Positions 22,593-33,830 of a stretch of DNA of 64,000 bases are shown here, piece after piece. The translations under genes and the position numbers were made by a program. This DNA is from Deinococcus arboris. GTDB taxonomy: Bacteria; Deinococcota; Deinococci; Deinococcales; Deinococcaceae. Every line of letters starts with the position of its first letter. Position 1 is the first letter of the stretch. Where the stretch lies: assembly GCF_009755355.1 (NCBI RefSeq), contig NZ_WQLB01000020.1, forward strand, positions 1 to 64,000. The letters are read 5' to 3'. Under the pieces are notes generated by a model. It ran no database searches and was not told the DNA's origin. It saw only the letters and a list, made by a program, of their open reading frames with translations.

Positions 22593-22878
22593 GGACGCCT
22601 CAGCCAACCACGTGGCTGTGACGCGTGGTGTGGAGCAAAAATCTACAGCCACGCAGGAAGAAGGCTCTGGTTGGCTTTGGGAGAAATGAGTGGGGCAACG
22701 GGAGAACAGTTGAAATAGAAGTGATGGGGCCATGCTCCTGCCTGCCATGCAAGAGACTGAATTGGAAGGAACTTGGAAGGCGGCAAAAGTAGGGTGCAGG
22801 GCATGAACTTGGCAAACTGGCCCTCTAGTGGCGGGAGCGCTCCAGGCAGCTGTCTCAGCGCGCCCCGCTTTCAGCCGT

Positions 22879-23751
22879 CTACAAATCCCGCTGGCTGAAG
22901 CGCCACATGGCGCCGCCCACTGCCAGCAGGGTCAGGACCACGGCCCAGCCCACCAGCGCGGGCGCCACCGGGTCGGCACTGAAAAAGGGGTTGGCGCCGC
23001 GCGTCATCTCGCCTACCTGACGCAAAAAAGGCGGCTGAAGGTGATAGCTGGCGCCCAGCCACAGGGCGTTGGTGGGCATCAGAGTATTCGCAGCGCGGCC
23101 CAGGGTGGTCAGGGTGGGGGTGGCGGCCAGGCCGCCGATGGCGCTGAGAATCCCGCCGGTAAAGCCCACGCCGTACAGCACAAAAACGCCAATGCCGTTG
23201 GCCAGGGTGGTAAAGAGGGTGCTGCCCAGCACCGTCAGGGCGGTCAGCAGGGCCACCGCCAGCAGCAGCAGGGCCGCCGCTGGCAGGGCGCCGTCTGGCA
23301 GGTAGCCGGTAATGGCGTAAATGCCGCCCAGCAGCCCAGCCGACAGCAGGGCCACATACATGACATTGACCCCAGCAAAGCCCAGCCAGCGCCCGGCGAC
23401 CAGCTGCGCGCGGGTGACGGGCCGGGCAATGACGCTCTGCATCACGCCGCTTTCGATGTCGCCGCTGACAGCCCCCACCGTGGACAGCACGGCCATCAGA
23501 GACCCCAGGAAGTAGACCAGGTACATGCCAAACAGCGCGGCATAGATCACGGGGGCATTGGACGCCCCTGTCAGGCTGCGCCCGTCCAGGCCGGCGTCCA
23601 GTGCGCGCTGGTCCAGCGTCAGCTCCAGGCGGTACACACCGTAGAGGAAGAAGCCCAAAAAGGCTGCGCTCAGGAGCAGCAGCACGCTCACCAGGCGCTT
23701 GCGGGTGGCCTCGCGCAGCGAGAGTTCGGCCATCAGCAGGACATTACGCAT
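22879..23751 (-). CDS. ABC-2 type transporter permease
   Basis: A 290-residue integral membrane subunit with six hydrophobic segments. It begins MAELSLREATRKRLV, the amphipathic elbow helix typical of ABC-2 permeases with NosY/NatB-like architecture. SGDIESGVMQSVIARPVTRAQLVAGRWLG around residue 100 is the ABC-2 coupling motif. It overlaps the end of the ATPase gene by 8 nt, so the two form an exporter. Substrate cannot be read; relatives export drugs, sodium or copper-site components. I chose ATG 23751 on the basis of that overlap. Confidence 0.88.
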   Translation of the reverse strand: MRNVLLMAELSLREATRKRLVSVLLLLSAAFLGFFLYGVYRLELTLDQRALDAGLDGRSLTGASNAPVIYAALFGMYLVYFLGSLMAVLSTVGAVSGDIESGVMQSVIARPVTRAQLVAGRWLGFAGVNVMYVALLSAGLLGGIYAITGYLPDGALPAAALLLLAVALLTALTVLGSTLFTTLANGIGVFVLYGVGFTGGILSAIGGLAATPTLTTLGRAANTLMPTNALWLGASYHLQPPFLRQVGEMTRGANPFFSADPVAPALVGWAVVLTLLAVGGAMWRFSQRDL

Positions 23752-24715
23752 GGGCGGCCTCCTGGGCGGTGCGGCGGCGGCGCTCGGGCGTGTCTTCAAT
23801 CAGGTCCAGGAACATTGTTTCCAGGTCGGGGCGGCGAGGACTGAGGGCATACAGGCGTGCGCCCGCCGCGTGCAGGGCGTCAGCCACGGCAGGCAGAACG
23901 TCTTCGCCGCTCAGCCACAGTTCCAGGTCGGCGCGGCCAGGCGTGTTCGTGTCGGTGTGCCGGACCTCGCCTAGTCCCTGCAGGGTGTCCAGCAGCCCCG
24001 GTGGCAGGTGCGACACCCGGATGTCCACCGGCAGCACCCCGCCCATCAGGTCGCGCATGCTGCCCTGCTGAAGCACCCGGCCGCGCTTGACAAAGGCCAC
24101 GCGGTCACAGACCTGCTCCACCTCGGCCAGCAGGTGAGAATTCAGGAAAACCGCCACCCCGTCGGCGCGCAGCCGCTCGATAATCTCGCGCACCTCCACC
24201 CGGCCAATGGGGTCCAGGGCGCTGGTGGGCTCGTCCAGAAAGACCAGCCGGGGCCGCGCCAGAATGGCCCCGGCCAGACCGGCGCGCTGAAGCATGCCCT
24301 TGCTGTAGCCGCCCAGGGTCTCGCCGCCGCGCCCGCCCAGACCTACGGTCTCCAGTACCTCGGGCACCCGGCGGCGCAGTTCGGCGGCCTTCAGGCCCGC
24401 CAGGCGGCCGTGAAACCGCAAGAATTCCTCGCCCGTCATCCAGGTCTGAAACCGGAATTGCTCGGGCAAAAAGCCTAGCTGGGCGCGGATCTGAGGGCTC
24501 TGGGGCCGCCCGCCCAGGACCTGCAGTGCGCCGCCCGTGGGCTTCACCAGGCCCAGCAACATCTTGACGGTGGTGCTTTTGCCGGCGCCGTTGGGGCCCA
24601 GAAACCCGAAGACCTCGCCCTGCGGCACAGTCAGATTCAGGCCGTCCACCACTGCCCGGCCCCGGTAGGCCTTGCGGAGGTCCTGCGTTTCGATGGCATT
24701 CACTCTTGTCAGCAT
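23744..24715 (-). CDS. ABC transporter ATP-binding protein
   Basis: A 323-residue ATPase. Walker A GPNGAGKST (around residue 44), Q-loop FLPEQF, signature GGYSKGMLQR (variant of LSGGQ with Y-S-K-G-M), Walker B LVFLDEPTSALDP and H-loop NSHLL are all present. The C-terminal 90 residues are the DUF4162-like tail common in ABC-2 exporters. Start is ATG 24715; GTG 24700 is possible. Partner permease overlaps downstream. No regulator is adjacent. Confidence 0.92.
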   Translation of the reverse strand: MLTRVNAIETQDLRKAYRGRAVVDGLNLTVPQGEVFGFLGPNGAGKSTTVKMLLGLVKPTGGALQVLGGRPQSPQIRAQLGFLPEQFRFQTWMTGEEFLRFHGRLAGLKAAELRRRVPEVLETVGLGGRGGETLGGYSKGMLQRAGLAGAILARPRLVFLDEPTSALDPIGRVEVREIIERLRADGVAVFLNSHLLAEVEQVCDRVAFVKRGRVLQQGSMRDLMGGVLPVDIRVSHLPPGLLDTLQGLGEVRHTDTNTPGRADLELWLSGEDVLPAVADALHAAGARLYALSPRRPDLETMFLDLIEDTPERRRRTAQEAAHA

Positions 24716-24849
24716 AGGCGTGTGCCCAGTCCGGCCGCGTCCTCCTTTTGCAGGGGACCGCTGGCTCGCCCCGACCCCCCCCAGTTCCCCCACTAGACAC
24801 TGAGACCTTTTTCAGGGTTCTGCTGAACTGGGCGTGGAGAATAGGAGGG

Positions 24850-26592
24850 ATGCCGGCGGCCTGCGACCCCAAGACCCAGCCCAGGCCGGCCCAGGCACAG
24901 ACGCCGCTGTGGGACGCGCTGCCCCCTGACACGCCCGCTCACTTGACCGAGCAACTGCATGCGGCGCCCCCTGGCGAGGCCCGCGCCCTGGCCTTAGTGG
25001 CCCTGGCCCGTGCCGTGCGCGACACGACCCCCAGCGGGGCGCTGACCCTGGGGGAGGCCGCGCTGGACGAGGCCCTGCGCGCCGACTCGCCGCGCGCGGC
25101 GGTGCTGGCCCTGGTGGGCCTGGGCTACGTGAGTGCCAGCCTGGGGCAGCCCGCGCGCGCCCATGACGTTGTGTCGCGCGCCCAGACCCTGGCCGAGGAA
25201 CACGGCCTGACAGACCTACGTTCGGCGGTGCTGAACAACCGCGCCCTGACGCAGATTGTCAGCGGGCAGTGGAGCGGCGCCGCCCAGGACCTGAACGACG
25301 CCCTGGACGCGGCGCAAAGTGCTGGCAGTCCCCAGGACTACGGCAACGCCCTGATTAACCTGGCGTGGCTGGCCAACCTGCGCGGAGACGCCAAGGGGGC
25401 GCTGCACCAGTTGAACGTGCTGGAAGAACACATTCACCGGCAGGACGCGCCCCTGCAAAACGACCTCTGGCCTTACCTGCACGAGAACCGCGCCCACGCG
25501 TACGTGACGCTGGCGCGGCAGGCGCGGGCCCTGGGGCGCGCCGAGGCCCAGCAGCAGGCCGCCGCGCAGGGCCTGATGGTGCTGCGCGCCGCCGACGCGG
25601 CCCTGCGGGCTGTGCCCAACCTGACCACCGAGCTGCTGTGTGCTGCCCACCGTTCGGCGCTGCTGCTGCTGCAAGGTGACCTGGACGGCGCGCGGGCCGC
25701 CGCCTGCCGCAGCGCCGACCTGAGCCAGCACACCCAGCAGCGCCTGTACACCGAGCCGCACCTGTCGCTGGCCGAGGTGCTGGACGCCCAGGGTGATCCT
25801 GCGGGCGCGCTGGCCGAGTACAGCGCTGCCCTGGAGATCGTGCGCGCCCAGCGCCGCCACCTGGACACCCAGCTGATTCTCCAGTCGGTCAGTGCGCTGC
25901 ACGAGCGCCAGGGTCAGCTGGCCGCCGCCCTGGGCGCGGCGCGGGAAGCCCTGGACAGTGCTCAGGCGGCGCTGCACCACATGGGCGAAGCCGCGCTGCA
26001 CCACCAGCACCTGGACCAGGAGCTGCGGCAGGCCCGCGCCGACGCGAGTTCCTGGCAGGACCGCCTGCGCCGAGCCGAGCGGCTGGCCCGCCAGGACGCC
26101 CTGACCGGCGTGCTGAACCGGCGCGGCCTGGAAGAAGGCATGCAGCTGCTGCGCCGTCAGGAGGAAGGCGGCGCTCTGGCCGGCTGGTCGCTGCTGGCCG
26201 CCGTGTTCGTCGACATTGACCATTTCAAGAGCGTCAATGACCGCTTCTCGCACACCCACGGCGACCGGGTTCTGCAGGTGGTGGCCAGGCTGCTGTCGCA
26301 GGTGGCGGCCCAGGCCCGGCCCGGCACCCTGGTGGGCCGCTACGGCGGCGAGGAGTTTGTGCTGGTGGCGCCCATCCGCGCACCGGGGCAGGCCCAGGCG
26401 CTGGCCGAAGCCTGCCGCCAGGCCGTCGAGGCGCACGAGTGGTCGGCGCTGCTGCCCAGCATGAACCTGACCGCCAGCGTGGGCTACGCCGTCGAGCGTC
26501 CCGAACGTCTGCCTGCCGCCCTGCATGCTGCTGACGACCACCTGTACCGCGCCAAGCGGGCTGGGCGCAACCAGGTGCATCCGCCTGGGTAA
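24850..26592 (+). CDS. TPR-GGDEF diguanylate cyclase
   Basis: A 580-residue soluble diguanylate cyclase. Residues about 40-400 are helical tetratricopeptide-like repeats (NALINLAWLANLRGDAKGALHQLNVLEEH, EPHLSLAEVLDAQGDPAGALAEYSAALE), then a short coiled coil and the GGDEF domain at about 415-575 (DALTGVLNRRGL, FVDIDHFKSVND, YGGEEFVLV). The intact GGEEF implies GTP cyclisation to c-di-GMP. The inhibitory RxxD site is missing (PGTL). TPR input suggests a protein ligand. AGGAGG lies 1 nt before ATG 24850, too near for normal use; a GAGAAT box 7 nt upstream suggests leaderless initiation. Confidence 0.9.
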   Translation: MPAACDPKTQPRPAQAQTPLWDALPPDTPAHLTEQLHAAPPGEARALALVALARAVRDTTPSGALTLGEAALDEALRADSPRAAVLALVGLGYVSASLGQPARAHDVVSRAQTLAEEHGLTDLRSAVLNNRALTQIVSGQWSGAAQDLNDALDAAQSAGSPQDYGNALINLAWLANLRGDAKGALHQLNVLEEHIHRQDAPLQNDLWPYLHENRAHAYVTLARQARALGRAEAQQQAAAQGLMVLRAADAALRAVPNLTTELLCAAHRSALLLLQGDLDGARAAACRSADLSQHTQQRLYTEPHLSLAEVLDAQGDPAGALAEYSAALEIVRAQRRHLDTQLILQSVSALHERQGQLAAALGAAREALDSAQAALHHMGEAALHHQHLDQELRQARADASSWQDRLRRAERLARQDALTGVLNRRGLEEGMQLLRRQEEGGALAGWSLLAAVFVDIDHFKSVNDRFSHTHGDRVLQVVARLLSQVAAQARPGTLVGRYGGEEFVLVAPIRAPGQAQALAEACRQAVEAHEWSALLPSMNLTASVGYAVERPERLPAALHAADDHLYRAKRAGRNQVHPPG

Positions 26593-26627
26593 GGGAAGTG
26601 GGGAGTAGGTAGGAGGAAGTGGGAAAG
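26592..26627 (-). repeat. Dispersed CCCCACTTCC-type intergenic repeat, copy 2
   Basis: Read on the minus strand it contains CCCACTTCC, CTCCTACC and TACTCCCCACTTCCC, matching copy 1. It begins at the stop codon of the TPR-GGDEF gene. Confidence 0.5.
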
Positions 26628-26712
26628 GCTCGCGGGCTGGGGTAGGGAGAAGGCAGCGCTTGAAAAGCCACCTCACCTCCAGGGCACCGAGTTAAACCGT
26701 CCCTGAAATGAT

Positions 26713-26735
26713 TCCTCTACTCCCCACTTCCTGTC
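26713..26735 (+). repeat. Dispersed CCCCACTTCC-type intergenic repeat, copy 3
   Basis: CTCTACTCCCCACTTCCTG just past the stop of the aldo/keto reductase gene, in opposite orientation to copy 2. Together the two could fold back on each other. Confidence 0.5.
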
Positions 26736-26738
26736 CTT

Positions 26739-27683
26739 CTACCGCTTCAGAATCGTCTCAATCTGCTCCAGCACATCACTACTCAGCCGCACACCGGCCG
26801 CCTTCACCGTGTCTTGAATCTGGCTGGTCTTGGTGGCCCCGGTAATCACGCTGCTGACGCCCGGCTGGCGCAGAATCCAGGCCAGGGCCAGCTGCGCGCG
26901 GGTGATGCCCAGGTCGTCGGCGATGGGTCTGAGGTCGCGCACCTTCTGAATGTTGTCGTCGGTCAGGAAGTTCTTGCCCCAGTTCTCTTTCTCGGTCAGG
27001 CGGGCGCCCTCGGGCTTGCCGTCGTCATACTTGCCGGTCAGCAGGCCCATCGCCAGCGGACTCCAGACGACCAACCCCACCCCGGCGCCCTCGGTGTAAG
27101 GCAGAATCTCGCCTTCCACCCGTTCGCGGCGCACCATCGAGTATTCGGGCTGCTCGGTCACGGGGGCGTGCAGACCGTTGGCGCGGGCAAATTCGACGGC
27201 CTGGGCGATGCGCGCGGCCGGCCACATGGAGGTGCCCCAGTACAGCGCCTTGCCGTCACGAATGACCTGGTCAAAGGCCATCACGATTTCTTCCATGGGG
27301 ACATCGGGGTCGTAGCGGTGGGCAAAGTAGATGTCCAGGTAGTCGGTGCCCAGGCGCCTCAGGGTGCCGTCAATGCTGTGCAGCACATGCTTGCGGCTCA
27401 GGCCACGGTCGTTGACATCGTCACTCATGGGCCAGAACACCTTGCTGGAGATCACCAGGGTGTGCCGGGGAAACTCGCGCAGCGCCGCGCCCATCAGTTC
27501 CTCGCTGCGGCCACGCGCGTAAATATCGGCCTGGTCAAAGAAATTGACACCGCCCTCGTAGGCCGCCGTGACGATCTCACGCACCATCTTCGAGGCGTCC
27601 TCGTTGATGCCGTAGGTTTCCCAGCCGCCCAGGGCGACTTCACTGACTTTCAGGCCACTTTTGCCGAGGTTGCGGTAGTCCAT
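26739..27683 (-). CDS. Aldo/keto reductase, voltage-gated K-channel beta-subunit type
   Basis: A 314-residue NADPH-dependent oxidoreductase. The tetrad is readable: Asp and Tyr in FFDQADIYARGRSEE (around 50-57), Lys in VISSKVFW and His in YFAHRYDPDVP. The WGTSMWPAARI and EQPEYSMVRRERVE blocks and the C-terminal GVSSVITGATKTSQIQ (cofactor clamp) are characteristic of the Kv-beta/YghZ branch, which reduces aldehydes such as methylglyoxal. ATG 27683 starts exactly at the canonical MDYRNLG; a longer frame upstream is spurious. It shares no operon with its neighbours. Confidence 0.9.
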   Translation of the reverse strand: MDYRNLGKSGLKVSEVALGGWETYGINEDASKMVREIVTAAYEGGVNFFDQADIYARGRSEELMGAALREFPRHTLVISSKVFWPMSDDVNDRGLSRKHVLHSIDGTLRRLGTDYLDIYFAHRYDPDVPMEEIVMAFDQVIRDGKALYWGTSMWPAARIAQAVEFARANGLHAPVTEQPEYSMVRRERVEGEILPYTEGAGVGLVVWSPLAMGLLTGKYDDGKPEGARLTEKENWGKNFLTDDNIQKVRDLRPIADDLGITRAQLALAWILRQPGVSSVITGATKTSQIQDTVKAAGVRLSSDVLEQIETILKR

Positions 27684-27974
27684 GCGCGACACTTTATCCG
27701 TCTTCCAGAGGCGGCTGTGTTGGTTCGGCTTTTTCTCAAGGGAGAGCTGGCCGCAGAGGGGGCCAGTACAGGCGGTGAAGTGCTGCTGCGGTGAAGGGAG
27801 AGGCTGGCACGCCGCCAGGTGACGGCCGGGGACTTCAGATGGATGCTGACTGCACCGTTTCCTGGCCGTGGTGGCACGGGCAGGCCAAGAGCAGGAGTCA
27901 TAAGATTGCCCGAGCACGTGAATAGAGTTGGGCTGCAGAGCCTTCATTCCGGTCACAGCAACTAAAGAACGGCT

Positions 27975-29048
27975 TCAGGGTGCGGCCAGACCATGCACCT
28001 GCACGCCGTTGCGGCCGGCTGCTTTGGCGGCGTACAGGGCCGCGTCGGCCCGGTCCAGCAGCAGTTGCAGGTGGCTGCCCTCCACCTCGGCCACTTCGCC
28101 GTGGGCCACCCCAGCGCTCACGGTGACCGCGCGGCCATCGGGATGGGCGGTGTGGGCGGCCCGCGCCTGCTCCACACGGTGCAGCACGCCTTCGAGTGTC
28201 GGCCCGGCGGTCAGCCACACGAACTCCTCGCCGCCTACCCGCACCAGGAGGTCGTGGGTGTCGGCGTGCGCCCGCAGCACCCCAGCAAAGCAGCGCAGCA
28301 CCTCGTCCCCGACCCGGTGCCCATGGCGGTCATTGATAGCCTTGAAGTGGTCCAGGTCCAGCATAACGACGGCAACCCGGTGTCCGGCCGGCACGCGCGT
28401 CAGCGAGCCCTCGAACTCGGCGTGGAGTGCCCGGCGGTTCAGCAGGCCAGTCAGGGGGTCGGTGCGGCCCAGGTGCAGCAGTTCCTGGGCCTCGTCCTCG
28501 GCGGCGCGGCGAAAGAAACTGACGGTCAGGCCCGTGACCACCACCGGCACCGCCTGTACGACGGCTTCCAGCCACCAGCGCTCGGCGCCCGGCAGCAGCA
28601 GGTGGCGCGTGCTGGCCAATAGGCCCAGTGTCAGCAGGCTCAGGGCCACCTGCCAGCGCAGCAGCGCGCGGCTCAGGAAGCCGGCGGCAAAGACCATCGG
28701 CCACAGCGCCACCTGCGCGGCGAAGTGGCTGCCGAACAGCAGCGTCTCGCCCAGCGCGGAGGTCAGGGTGCAGAAGTTGCCCAGCAGCATGAATAGGGTG
28801 TCAAAGCGTTCGCTGCGCAGTACGCCCGGTTGCCGCCAGGTCAGCGCCGCCGCGCCCAGCCCACACAGGCCGGTCAGCAGAAACAGGGCCCGGCCTGCCC
28901 ACAGGTCCGGTGCCTGGTGGGTCGGCAGCAGCAGGGTCAGCAGCGCGCCCAGGCCGCCGCCCACAAACATCAGGCGCAGCGCCCAGCCCTTAACACGGCC
29001 CACGCGCCCCTGAAGGGGCGGCGGCACCGGGCTGGGGGCGGCCATCAT
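27975..29048 (-). CDS. Membrane-anchored diguanylate cyclase
   Basis: A 357-residue protein with six hydrophobic segments in residues 25-185 and a cytoplasmic GGDEF domain at about 195-350. The core motifs are DPLTGLLNRRAL, MLDLDHFKAINDRHGH and VGGEEFVWL, so cyclase activity is expected. The product-inhibition motif RxxD is absent before GGEEF (DTHD instead), as in the cyclase at 24850. The membrane part is not a MASE domain I can name, so the signal is unknown. ATG 29048 is 5 nt downstream of a TAGGAT box. Confidence 0.9.
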   Translation of the reverse strand: MMAAPSPVPPPLQGRVGRVKGWALRLMFVGGGLGALLTLLLPTHQAPDLWAGRALFLLTGLCGLGAAALTWRQPGVLRSERFDTLFMLLGNFCTLTSALGETLLFGSHFAAQVALWPMVFAAGFLSRALLRWQVALSLLTLGLLASTRHLLLPGAERWWLEAVVQAVPVVVTGLTVSFFRRAAEDEAQELLHLGRTDPLTGLLNRRALHAEFEGSLTRVPAGHRVAVVMLDLDHFKAINDRHGHRVGDEVLRCFAGVLRAHADTHDLLVRVGGEEFVWLTAGPTLEGVLHRVEQARAAHTAHPDGRAVTVSAGVAHGEVAEVEGSHLQLLLDRADAALYAAKAAGRNGVQVHGLAAP

Positions 29049-29129
29049 GGCTCATCCTACGGCGTGGCCAAAGGGTGTCTAGCCCACCAGCCGGTGCCCC
29101 AACGGGGGAGAGGTGGCACACAGTTGCGC

Positions 29130-29492
29130 TCAGCCCTCAAGCACTTCTATCCGGTTGCCGAAAGGGTCGTGGAGGAACACGCGCGGCACGCCGCCTTCGG
29201 CATCGGCGCGGGTGGGCACGCCCTGGGCAGCGCAGTGCGCGGCAAAGGCCGCCAGGTTCCGGCACCGCAAAGCCGGGTGCCCCTTGAGACGCGGCACGAA
29301 GTCTGGTGTCACGCCCAGATGCACCTGGCGCCCGTCGGGCAGGGCAAACCAGACGCCGCCCCGCGCCTGCAAGTCGGCAGGTTTAGGCACCTCCTGAAGG
29401 CCCAGCAGGCCGCTGTAAAACGCACGCGCCGCCGGTTCGCCGCCCGCAGGCATTTCCAGCAGCACATGGTCCAGTCCAGTGATGAGGGTCAT
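29130..29492 (-). CDS. VOC/glyoxalase-fold protein
   Basis: A 120-residue vicinal-oxygen-chelate protein with two beta-alpha-beta-beta-beta modules: ITGLDHVLLEMPAGGEPAARAFYSGLLGL (first metal His) and a second half ending PRVFLHDPFGNRIEVLE (second His and Glu). It belongs with glyoxalase-like or antibiotic-binding VOC proteins; the substrate is unknown. I choose ATG 29492, 5 nt after TACGCT; an upstream in-frame start has no support. Confidence 0.85.
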   Translation of the reverse strand: MTLITGLDHVLLEMPAGGEPAARAFYSGLLGLQEVPKPADLQARGGVWFALPDGRQVHLGVTPDFVPRLKGHPALRCRNLAAFAAHCAAQGVPTRADAEGGVPRVFLHDPFGNRIEVLEG

Positions 29493-29757
29493 GCCTGAGC
29501 GTAGAAGACCTGCTGGGCCGGGCACGGTACTTCTCTGGGAACAACAGGCGGAGACGGCTGCCGATTCAGTTGCTTGCAAAAACGGCTCAAGCCGAGCTGA
29601 GCGAGCAGCAAAAAACAGGTTCCGGGCAGCTTCGGAGCATCCGGTAATTTCCCCGCCTTCGGCCCTTGGCAGGGTCAGTTTCTGGACAGCCGACCCTTTT
29701 TTTCCTCTGCTGCGCCGCTCTGCGAATCATTCCAATCGGGTTAAGCCTGAAGCTGTA

Positions 29758-29988
29758 TCAGCCTCGGCCCTTCTCGTTGCCGCGCTTGAAGTTGCCAGTT
29801 ACGCGGGCCATGACCAGTTGCGCGGCGTGGTCGTCCAGCCCAGCCACACGCGCCAGAAACCGCTCGGCGTCCCGGCCGGCCAGGGTGGTGACGGGGCGGC
29901 CATACCACGACACGACCACCCGGCCATCCTTCTGCGCCCGGAAATCAAAGCGGCCATCTTGCAACTCGCCGCGCGCGTCTTCGGGCAT
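29758..29988 (-). CDS. Small conserved protein next to paaZ
   Basis: A 76-residue soluble basic protein: a beta-rich start (GRFDFRAQKDGRVVVSWYGRPVTTLAG) followed by a helix (DAERFLARVAGLDDHAAQLVMARVTGNFKRGN). I do not know the family. Its start codon immediately follows the paaZ stop, so it is probably the last gene of that transcript. The K/R/G-rich tail could bind nucleic acid, which is a guess. Confidence 0.65.
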   Translation of the reverse strand: MPEDARGELQDGRFDFRAQKDGRVVVSWYGRPVTTLAGRDAERFLARVAGLDDHAAQLVMARVTGNFKRGNEKGRG

Positions 29989-32082
<2,094 letters not shown>

Positions 32083-32111
32083 GGGGACTCCTTATTAAAG
32101 TCAATTCACTT

Positions 32112-32552
32112 TCACGGCTTCCAGAGGGCGTATATGACAAGACACCAAAATGAAATGACTATCAGTGACAGGGTGAAGACGCCCTTGGGATACTCAGACG
32201 CCACAAGTGAATCAGAGGGGTTCGCAGGGTTATAAAGCACCCCAATCGAAGCACCCTTTGGAATGTCTCGGCGGCACACAGAGTGATCGAGAGCTGTGCC
32301 TCCCAGGTTGCCACCATCTCTAAATCCTGCAAACTCTATTCCGCTGACGACATACTTATATTTGACGGCACAGTCACTCTTGTAACCCCCTACGTGAATT
32401 AAAGTCCCACCCACGAGGCTAAAGTTCTGACTGGTATAGAGGTATTCGGCGGTATAGGAAATCAATCCCCAGAAGTGCAAGATGGGGAAAATAGAGACGA
32501 AGAGGGTCCAGAACAGCCGTCCTAAGAGTGCGGTCCTATGACCTGCTCTCAC
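32112..32552 (-). CDS. DUF3592-like membrane protein inserted in the paa cluster
   Basis: A 146-residue protein with a membrane helix at each end (about 10-30 and 124-144) and an extracytoplasmic middle containing [21 protein letters not shown] and [16 protein letters not shown], the pattern of DUF3592-type domains. Function unknown. It has clearly lower GC than the paa genes around it, yet starts with GTG overlapping the paaD stop (GTGA), so it is translated with them. Not a known paa component. It could be a recent insertion exploiting the operon, or a membrane accessory. Confidence 0.72.
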   Translation of the reverse strand: MRAGHRTALLGRLFWTLFVSIFPILHFWGLISYTAEYLYTSQNFSLVGGTLIHVGGYKSDCAVKYKYVVSGIEFAGFRDGGNLGGTALDHSVCRRDIPKGASIGVLYNPANPSDSLVASEYPKGVFTLSLIVISFWCLVIYALWKP

Positions 32553-33043
32553 ACGCTCTTGAAGCCTTCAAACGGTTCTTTGCAGCTGTCGCAGACGTAC
32601 ATGCGCTTGCACAGCGTCGGGCCAAAACTGGCGGTCATCCGCACGTCAAAGCTGCTGCACCGGGGGCAGCGGGTCGGCTCGGCTTCCAGCTGAATCAGCT
32701 GCCCTTCGCCGGCTGGGGCAGGCGGCGCAATGCCGTACTGGCGCAGCCGCTCGCGGGCGTCCTCGTTGATCCAGTCGGTGGTCCAGGGTGGGGTCAGGGT
32801 GCTTTTGACTTCAACCTCGGCCACGCCCAGCTCCTTGACGGCCTGCTCAATACTGTCCCGAATGACGTGCAGCGCCGGGCACCCGCTGAACGTGGGGGTA
32901 AAGGTGACCTGCACGCGCCCGCCGCCGTCCACCGTTACGTCCCGGACCATGCCCATGTCGGTGATGCTGACCACCGGAATTTCGGGGTCAGGTACGGCGT
33001 TCAGGGCCTGCCAGACCGCGCCGGGCGTAGGGGAGGCGGCCAT
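32549..33043 (-). CDS. paaD: 1,2-phenylacetyl-CoA epoxidase subunit PaaD
   Basis: A 164-residue protein with an N-terminal MIP18/SufT-like domain ([36 protein letters not shown]) and a C-terminal zinc-ribbon-like CPRCSSFD...[14 protein letters not shown]. PaaD is needed for assembly or iron-sulfur maturation of the PaaABC(E) oxygenase rather than catalysis. It starts 4 nt after the paaC stop. All four ribbon cysteines are present. Confidence 0.94.
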   Translation of the reverse strand: MAASPTPGAVWQALNAVPDPEIPVVSITDMGMVRDVTVDGGGRVQVTFTPTFSGCPALHVIRDSIEQAVKELGVAEVEVKSTLTPPWTTDWINEDARERLRQYGIAPPAPAGEGQLIQLEAEPTRCPRCSSFDVRMTASFGPTLCKRMYVCDSCKEPFEGFKSV

Positions 33044-33047
33044 GGGG

Positions 33048-33830
33048 TTACCAGACCTCCGCGTCCGGGTGTTGGCGGGCCACCGCCTGCATCTCGGCCA
33101 GGAGGGGCGCCAAGTGACTGGTATGTACAGTGCGCGGCGCCTGCTCGGTGGGCAGCGTCGGCAGAGTCAGGCCGCATTTGCCGTGCAGGTGCCGGGTTAC
33201 GAGGTCCTGCCAGCGGGCCTGCACCGCGCCCAGCTCCGGCAAGAGGCCTGCCTGGGTCAGTTCGGCTTCGCCGTCCACCGGCTGAAACAGTTGGCCCACA
33301 TGCGGCCACAGTTCGGCCAGGGCCGCCTGAAGGCGCCGCAGGCTTTCGGGCGTCCCCAGAGCCAGGCGCTCGACCCACAGGGCCGTGTGCTGCACATGGA
33401 ATTTCTCCTCACGCACCGCCTTGGCGGCCACGGCGGCCAGCGGCGCGTAGGTGCTGCGCGTGGCGGCCTCCAGCCACAGGGCCTCGAAGGTGTCGTATAG
33501 AAAGTGGCGCAGCATCGTCAGGGCCCAGTCGCCGCGCGGCAGCTCAACAAAGCGGGCGCAGGTGTACCCGTCGGCGTCCCGGAAAAAGGCCAGGCGGTCG
33601 GCGTCACTGCCGTCCAGCTCGGCGCGCAGTCCCAGGTACAGCCCGGCGTGGCCCAGTTCGTCCTGGGCCATGTTGGCCAGGGCAATGTCCTCTTCCAGAA
33701 TGGGGGCGTGCCCGGTCCACTCGCCGCCCCGGTGCGCCAGGACAATCTCGTCGTCGGCCAGGGCGGTCAGCCGCCGAATCAGGGCGGCCGTCTGGGCTGG
33801 GGTCAGGGTGGCCTCGGTGGCGGCGGTCAT
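33048..33830 (-). CDS. paaC: 1,2-phenylacetyl-CoA epoxidase subunit PaaC
   Basis: A 260-residue ferritin-like structural partner of PaaA. Helical blocks [43 protein letters not shown] and [17 protein letters not shown] carry Glu/His positions of the fold. In PaaC these do not form the active diiron centre; the subunit stabilises PaaA. ATG overlaps the paaB stop by 4 nt. Homology is clear. Confidence 0.94.
   Translation of the reverse strand: MTAATEATLTPAQTAALIRRLTALADDEIVLAHRGGEWTGHAPILEEDIALANMAQDELGHAGLYLGLRAELDGSDADRLAFFRDADGYTCARFVELPRGDWALTMLRHFLYDTFEALWLEAATRSTYAPLAAVAAKAVREEKFHVQHTALWVERLALGTPESLRRLQAALAELWPHVGQLFQPVDGEAELTQAGLLPELGAVQARWQDLVTRHLHGKCGLTLPTLPTEQAPRTVHTSHLAPLLAEMQAVARQHPDAEVW

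Noticed and set aside
22828..23844. Long plus-strand frame opposite the ABC permease
   Set aside because: Its Gln/His/Gly-rich translation is a high-GC shadow. The minus strand encodes a clear ABC-2 permease.
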